This document shows positions 6,213 to 9,827 of a stretch of 9,827 nt of DNA, piece by piece (within the stretch, counting starts at the first letter, position 1; every line of letters begins with the position of its first letter). Origin of the DNA: Alphaproteobacteria bacterium. GTDB taxonomy: Bacteria; Pseudomonadota; Alphaproteobacteria; Geminicoccales; Geminicoccaceae. Both the position numbers and the translations under genes were made by a program. The stretch lies in NCBI GenBank assembly GCA_026982585.1, contig JALSGW010000358.1:1-9827 (forward strand), written 5' to 3'. The notes below the pieces were generated by a model that was given only the letters and a program-made list of their open reading frames with translations, ran no database searches and was not told where the DNA came from.

Positions 6213-7364
6213 TCAGTCCGGGGCCCGTGTAGCGGCGGCGGGTGACGGTTCGGTGACGGCGGGTGGGACATGCGGTCGCACCGGCAGCCAGGCGCAGAAG
6301 CGGCTGCCCCGTCCCTCGCGGCTTGCGATGGTGAGATGGCCCCGGTGACGCCGCAGGATGTGCTTGACGATGGCGAGCCCGAGTCCGGTGCCGCCGGCCC
6401 GGCGCGAGCGGCCCCGGTCGACCCGGTAGAAGCGTTCGGTGAGGCGGGGGATGTGGTGGGCGGGAATGCCGGCGCCGAAATCCCGCACGCACAGCCGCAG
6501 CGCCGGGCTGCCGCCGAGCGGTCCGGCGGCGGCGGGGGCGTGCTGGAAGGCGGTCGCCTCCAGCACCACGCGCCGGCCGTCGCGGCCGTGGCGGAAGGCG
6601 TTGTCGAGGAGATTGTCGAGCAGCTGTTCGAGCTGGTCGCGGTCGCCGGGGATCTGGGGCAGCGGGCCGCGGACCCACAACTGGAACCGCATGTCCTCCT
6701 TCTCGGCGCGGGCCTCCGCCCGGGCGGCCACCTCCGCGAGCAGCACATCCACCGCCACCCGCTCGGTGGGCGGGTTGGCGACGCTGGCCTCGATGCGGGA
6801 GAGGGTGAGGAGGTCGTCGATCAGCCGCGCCATGCGCAGCGCTTCGCGCCGCATGAGGCCGAGGAACTCCTCCCTGGCGGCGGCGTCGTCGCGGGCGGCG
6901 CCGGCCAGGGTTTCGATGCCGGCGAGCAGGGTGGCGAGCGGGCTGCGCAGCTCGTGGCTGGCATGGGCGACGAAGTCCGCCCGCATGCGCTCGAGCGCGA
7001 GCTGCTCGCCGCTCTCCCGCAACAGCAACAGCAGTCGCTCGGGAGCAAGCCGCTGCAGCCGCAGCGCATAGGGCCGCAACGGCGGGCCCGGCAGGCTCAC
7101 CTCCAGGCTCAGGGGCTCGGCGCGGGCGAACGCCGCCTTGAGGGCATCGGTGAGGGCCGGATCGCGCAGCACCTCGTGCAAGGGCAAGGGCAGCGAGGCG
7201 TCGGCGATCAGCGTGCGCGCGGGCGGATTCGCATAGACCACCCGATGGCGCCGGTCGACCACCAGCGCCGGGTCGAAGAGCAGGTCCAACAGCACCCCGA
7301 GCCCGCTTCCCTGCTCGGGCAGCGCCGCCGCGGAGGCCGCATGCGAGGGCTGGTCCCTGCGCAC
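6213..7364 (-). CDS. phoR: Phosphate regulon sensor histidine kinase PhoR, lacking visible membrane segments
   Basis: This 383-residue kinase should phosphorylate PhoB when phosphate is scarce. A PAS-like domain occupies about 22-115 (LLDLLFDPALVVDRRHRVVY onward). The dimerisation domain carries phospho-acceptor His137 in HASHELRSPL. The ATPase domain has N-box LLDNLLDNAFRHG (248-260; Asn255), G1 DFGAGI (295-300), F-box ERFYR (310-314) and G2 GGTGLGLAIVK (324-334). The Pro/Ala-rich tail (364-383) encodes the pstS Pho box. I chose the GTG at 7364 because AGGA lies 10 nt upstream (7378-7375) and no ATG is available after the preceding gene's stop. No transmembrane segment is visible from this start or further upstream in frame, unlike E. 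coli PhoR with its two helices. The neighbourhood makes PhoR the best name. Confidence 0.88.
   Translation of the reverse strand: MRRDQPSHAASAAALPEQGSGLGVLLDLLFDPALVVDRRHRVVYANPPARTLIADASLPLPLHEVLRDPALTDALKAAFARAEPLSLEVSLPGPPLRPYALRLQRLAPERLLLLLRESGEQLALERMRADFVAHASHELRSPLATLLAGIETLAGAARDDAAAREEFLGLMRREALRMARLIDDLLTLSRIEASVANPPTERVAVDVLLAEVAARAEARAEKEDMRFQLWVRGPLPQIPGDRDQLEQLLDNLLDNAFRHGRDGRRVVLEATAFQHAPAAAGPLGGSPALRLCVRDFGAGIPAHHIPRLTERFYRVDRGRSRRAGGTGLGLAIVKHILRRHRGHLTIASREGRGSRFCAWLPVRPHVPPAVTEPSPAAATRAPD
6226..6259 (-). promoter_or_regulatory. Pho box and -10-like element driving pstS, inside the 3' end of phoR
   Basis: On the - strand, CCGTCAC (6259-6253), CGAA (6252-6249) and CCGTCAC (6248-6242) form two identical 7-bp direct repeats with a 4-bp spacer. 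This is the architecture of the E. coli Pho box (CTGTCAT repeats, 11-bp period), and each half matches CNGTCAN. Exactly 10 nt downstream is TACACG (6231-6226), a plausible -10, the position seen in PhoB-activated promoters where the Pho box replaces the -35. The pstS ATG is 48 nt beyond the second repeat. The site is inside phoR codons for V-T-E-P-S, in its non-conserved tail, where selection on the protein should be weak. The call rests on pattern and placement. Confidence 0.7.
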
Positions 7365-7374
7365 GGCGCGGCGT

Positions 7375-7378
7375 TCCT
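7375..7378 (-). promoter_or_regulatory. Ribosome binding site that decides the phoR GTG start
   Basis: AGGA lies 10 nt before the GTG at 7364 and after the stop of the acetoacetyl-CoA synthetase gene. It supports GTG at 7364 over the upstream in-frame starts, which would place the phoR N-terminus inside the preceding gene and add low-complexity Arg/Pro/Ala sequence. Confidence 0.5.
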
Positions 7379-7402
7379 GGTGCGGGGATGGGGTGCGGGC
7401 GG

Positions 7403-9343
<1,941 letters not shown>

Positions 9344-9391
9344 GGCCTCCTCCCCAATCCCGACCGCTCGACCGGCAGCATAGAGGGCGCG

Positions 9392-9827
9392 CTAGGAGCC
9401 GCAAACGCCTCCATCATCGGGCCGGCCGCCCAAGGTGAGCCGATGCTCGCGGCCGGCGAGCAGCCGCTCGATGTTGGCCCGATGGCGCGCCACCACCACG
9501 AGCGCCAAAAGCAGGAACAACCCCGCCTGCGGCCATGCCCCCTGAAGTGCGGCGACGGCCGGTGCGGTGGCGGCCGCCAGCATCGAGCCCAGCGACACAT
9601 AGCGGGTCAGCGCCACGGTGGCCGCGAACACCAAAGCTGCCGCAAGCAGCACCCAAGGGGCGAGGGCGAGCAGCACGCCGGCTGCGGTGGCCACCCCGCG
9701 CCCGCCCCGAAAGCCGAGCCAGAGCGGAAAACAGTGGCCGAGCACGGCGCCCAGGGCACTGGCCAATGCCGCCTGTTGGCCCCAGAAGGCGAGGGCGAGG
9801 GCTGCGGGCAGATAGCCCTTGAGGAGG
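9392..9827 (-). CDS. plsY: Glycerol-3-phosphate acyltransferase PlsY (partial, N-terminus outside window)
   Basis: PlsY is an inner-membrane enzyme that transfers an acyl group from acyl-phosphate to glycerol-3-phosphate, the first step of phospholipid synthesis. The C-terminal 144 or so residues are present. The frame is open to the window edge and begins LLKGYLPAALAL, matching the family's conserved D-x-LKG region. Next comes the catalytic loop LGHCFPLWLGFRGGRGVAT, equivalent to the GHxFPxxxxFxGGKGVAT motif, then hydrophobic helices and the terminal ARHRANIERLLAGREHR motif. The first motif (GSGNxGATN) would lie beyond the right edge. The TTG at 9766 is an internal codon, not the start, because family-conserved sequence continues upstream of it. 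The protein stops at TAG 9392-9394. Confidence 0.93.
   Translation of the reverse strand, partial: LLKGYLPAALALAFWGQQAALASALGAVLGHCFPLWLGFRGGRGVATAAGVLLALAPWVLLAAALVFAATVALTRYVSLGSMLAAATAPAVAALQGAWPQAGLFLLLALVVVARHRANIERLLAGREHRLTLGGRPDDGGVCGS

Noticed and set aside
9344..9391. Possible terminator or promoter between plsY and aacS
   Set aside because: Only short, imperfect GGTC/GACC-type repeats are present, with no T-tract and no credible -35/-10 pair; the strong ribosome site belongs to aacS.

Overview
The window is very GC-rich, gene-dense chromosomal DNA from a Gram-negative bacterium, most likely a high-GC proteobacterium. The evidence is a 67K-type SppA, a PhoR/PhoB pair, a PstSCAB transporter and near-exclusive G/C third codon positions. 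I cannot fix the class or genus. I see no mobile element, RNA gene, CRISPR array or sign of recent transfer, and no gene-free stretch longer than 60 bases.

Layout. On the + strand, 59-1768 encodes a membrane-anchored signal peptide peptidase (SppA). It may follow directly behind the last codons of an unidentified gene ending at 43. Everything else is on the - strand, so transcription runs from high to low coordinates: plsY (partial, runs off the right edge), acetoacetyl-CoA synthetase, phoR, pstS, pstC, pstA, pstB and phoB. phoB meets sppA tail to tail, and the two coding regions overlap by 54 bases. Gaps are short throughout: 48 nt plsY-aacS, 38 nt aacS-phoR, 19 nt phoR-pstS, 11 nt pstS-pstC, 3 nt pstC-pstA, a 4-nt ATGA overlap at pstA-pstB, and 59 nt pstB-phoB.

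Function. The core is a complete phosphate-starvation module. PstS captures phosphate in the periplasm, PstC and PstA form the channel, PstB powers it, and PhoR/PhoB sense and regulate. A near-perfect tandem Pho-box-like site (7-bp repeat, 4-bp spacer, 7-bp repeat) with a -10-like hexamer 10 nt downstream lies inside the 3' end of phoR, just ahead of pstS. This suggests that PhoB drives pstSCAB and its own gene from an internal promoter, while phoR is transcribed from upstream.

Three things depart from the textbook arrangement. The negative regulator phoU is absent from its usual place between pstB and phoB. PhoR has no recognisable membrane segment. PhoB carries a C-terminal tail encoded largely within the overlap with sppA. 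These are variations on a known system; I found no convincing new system.
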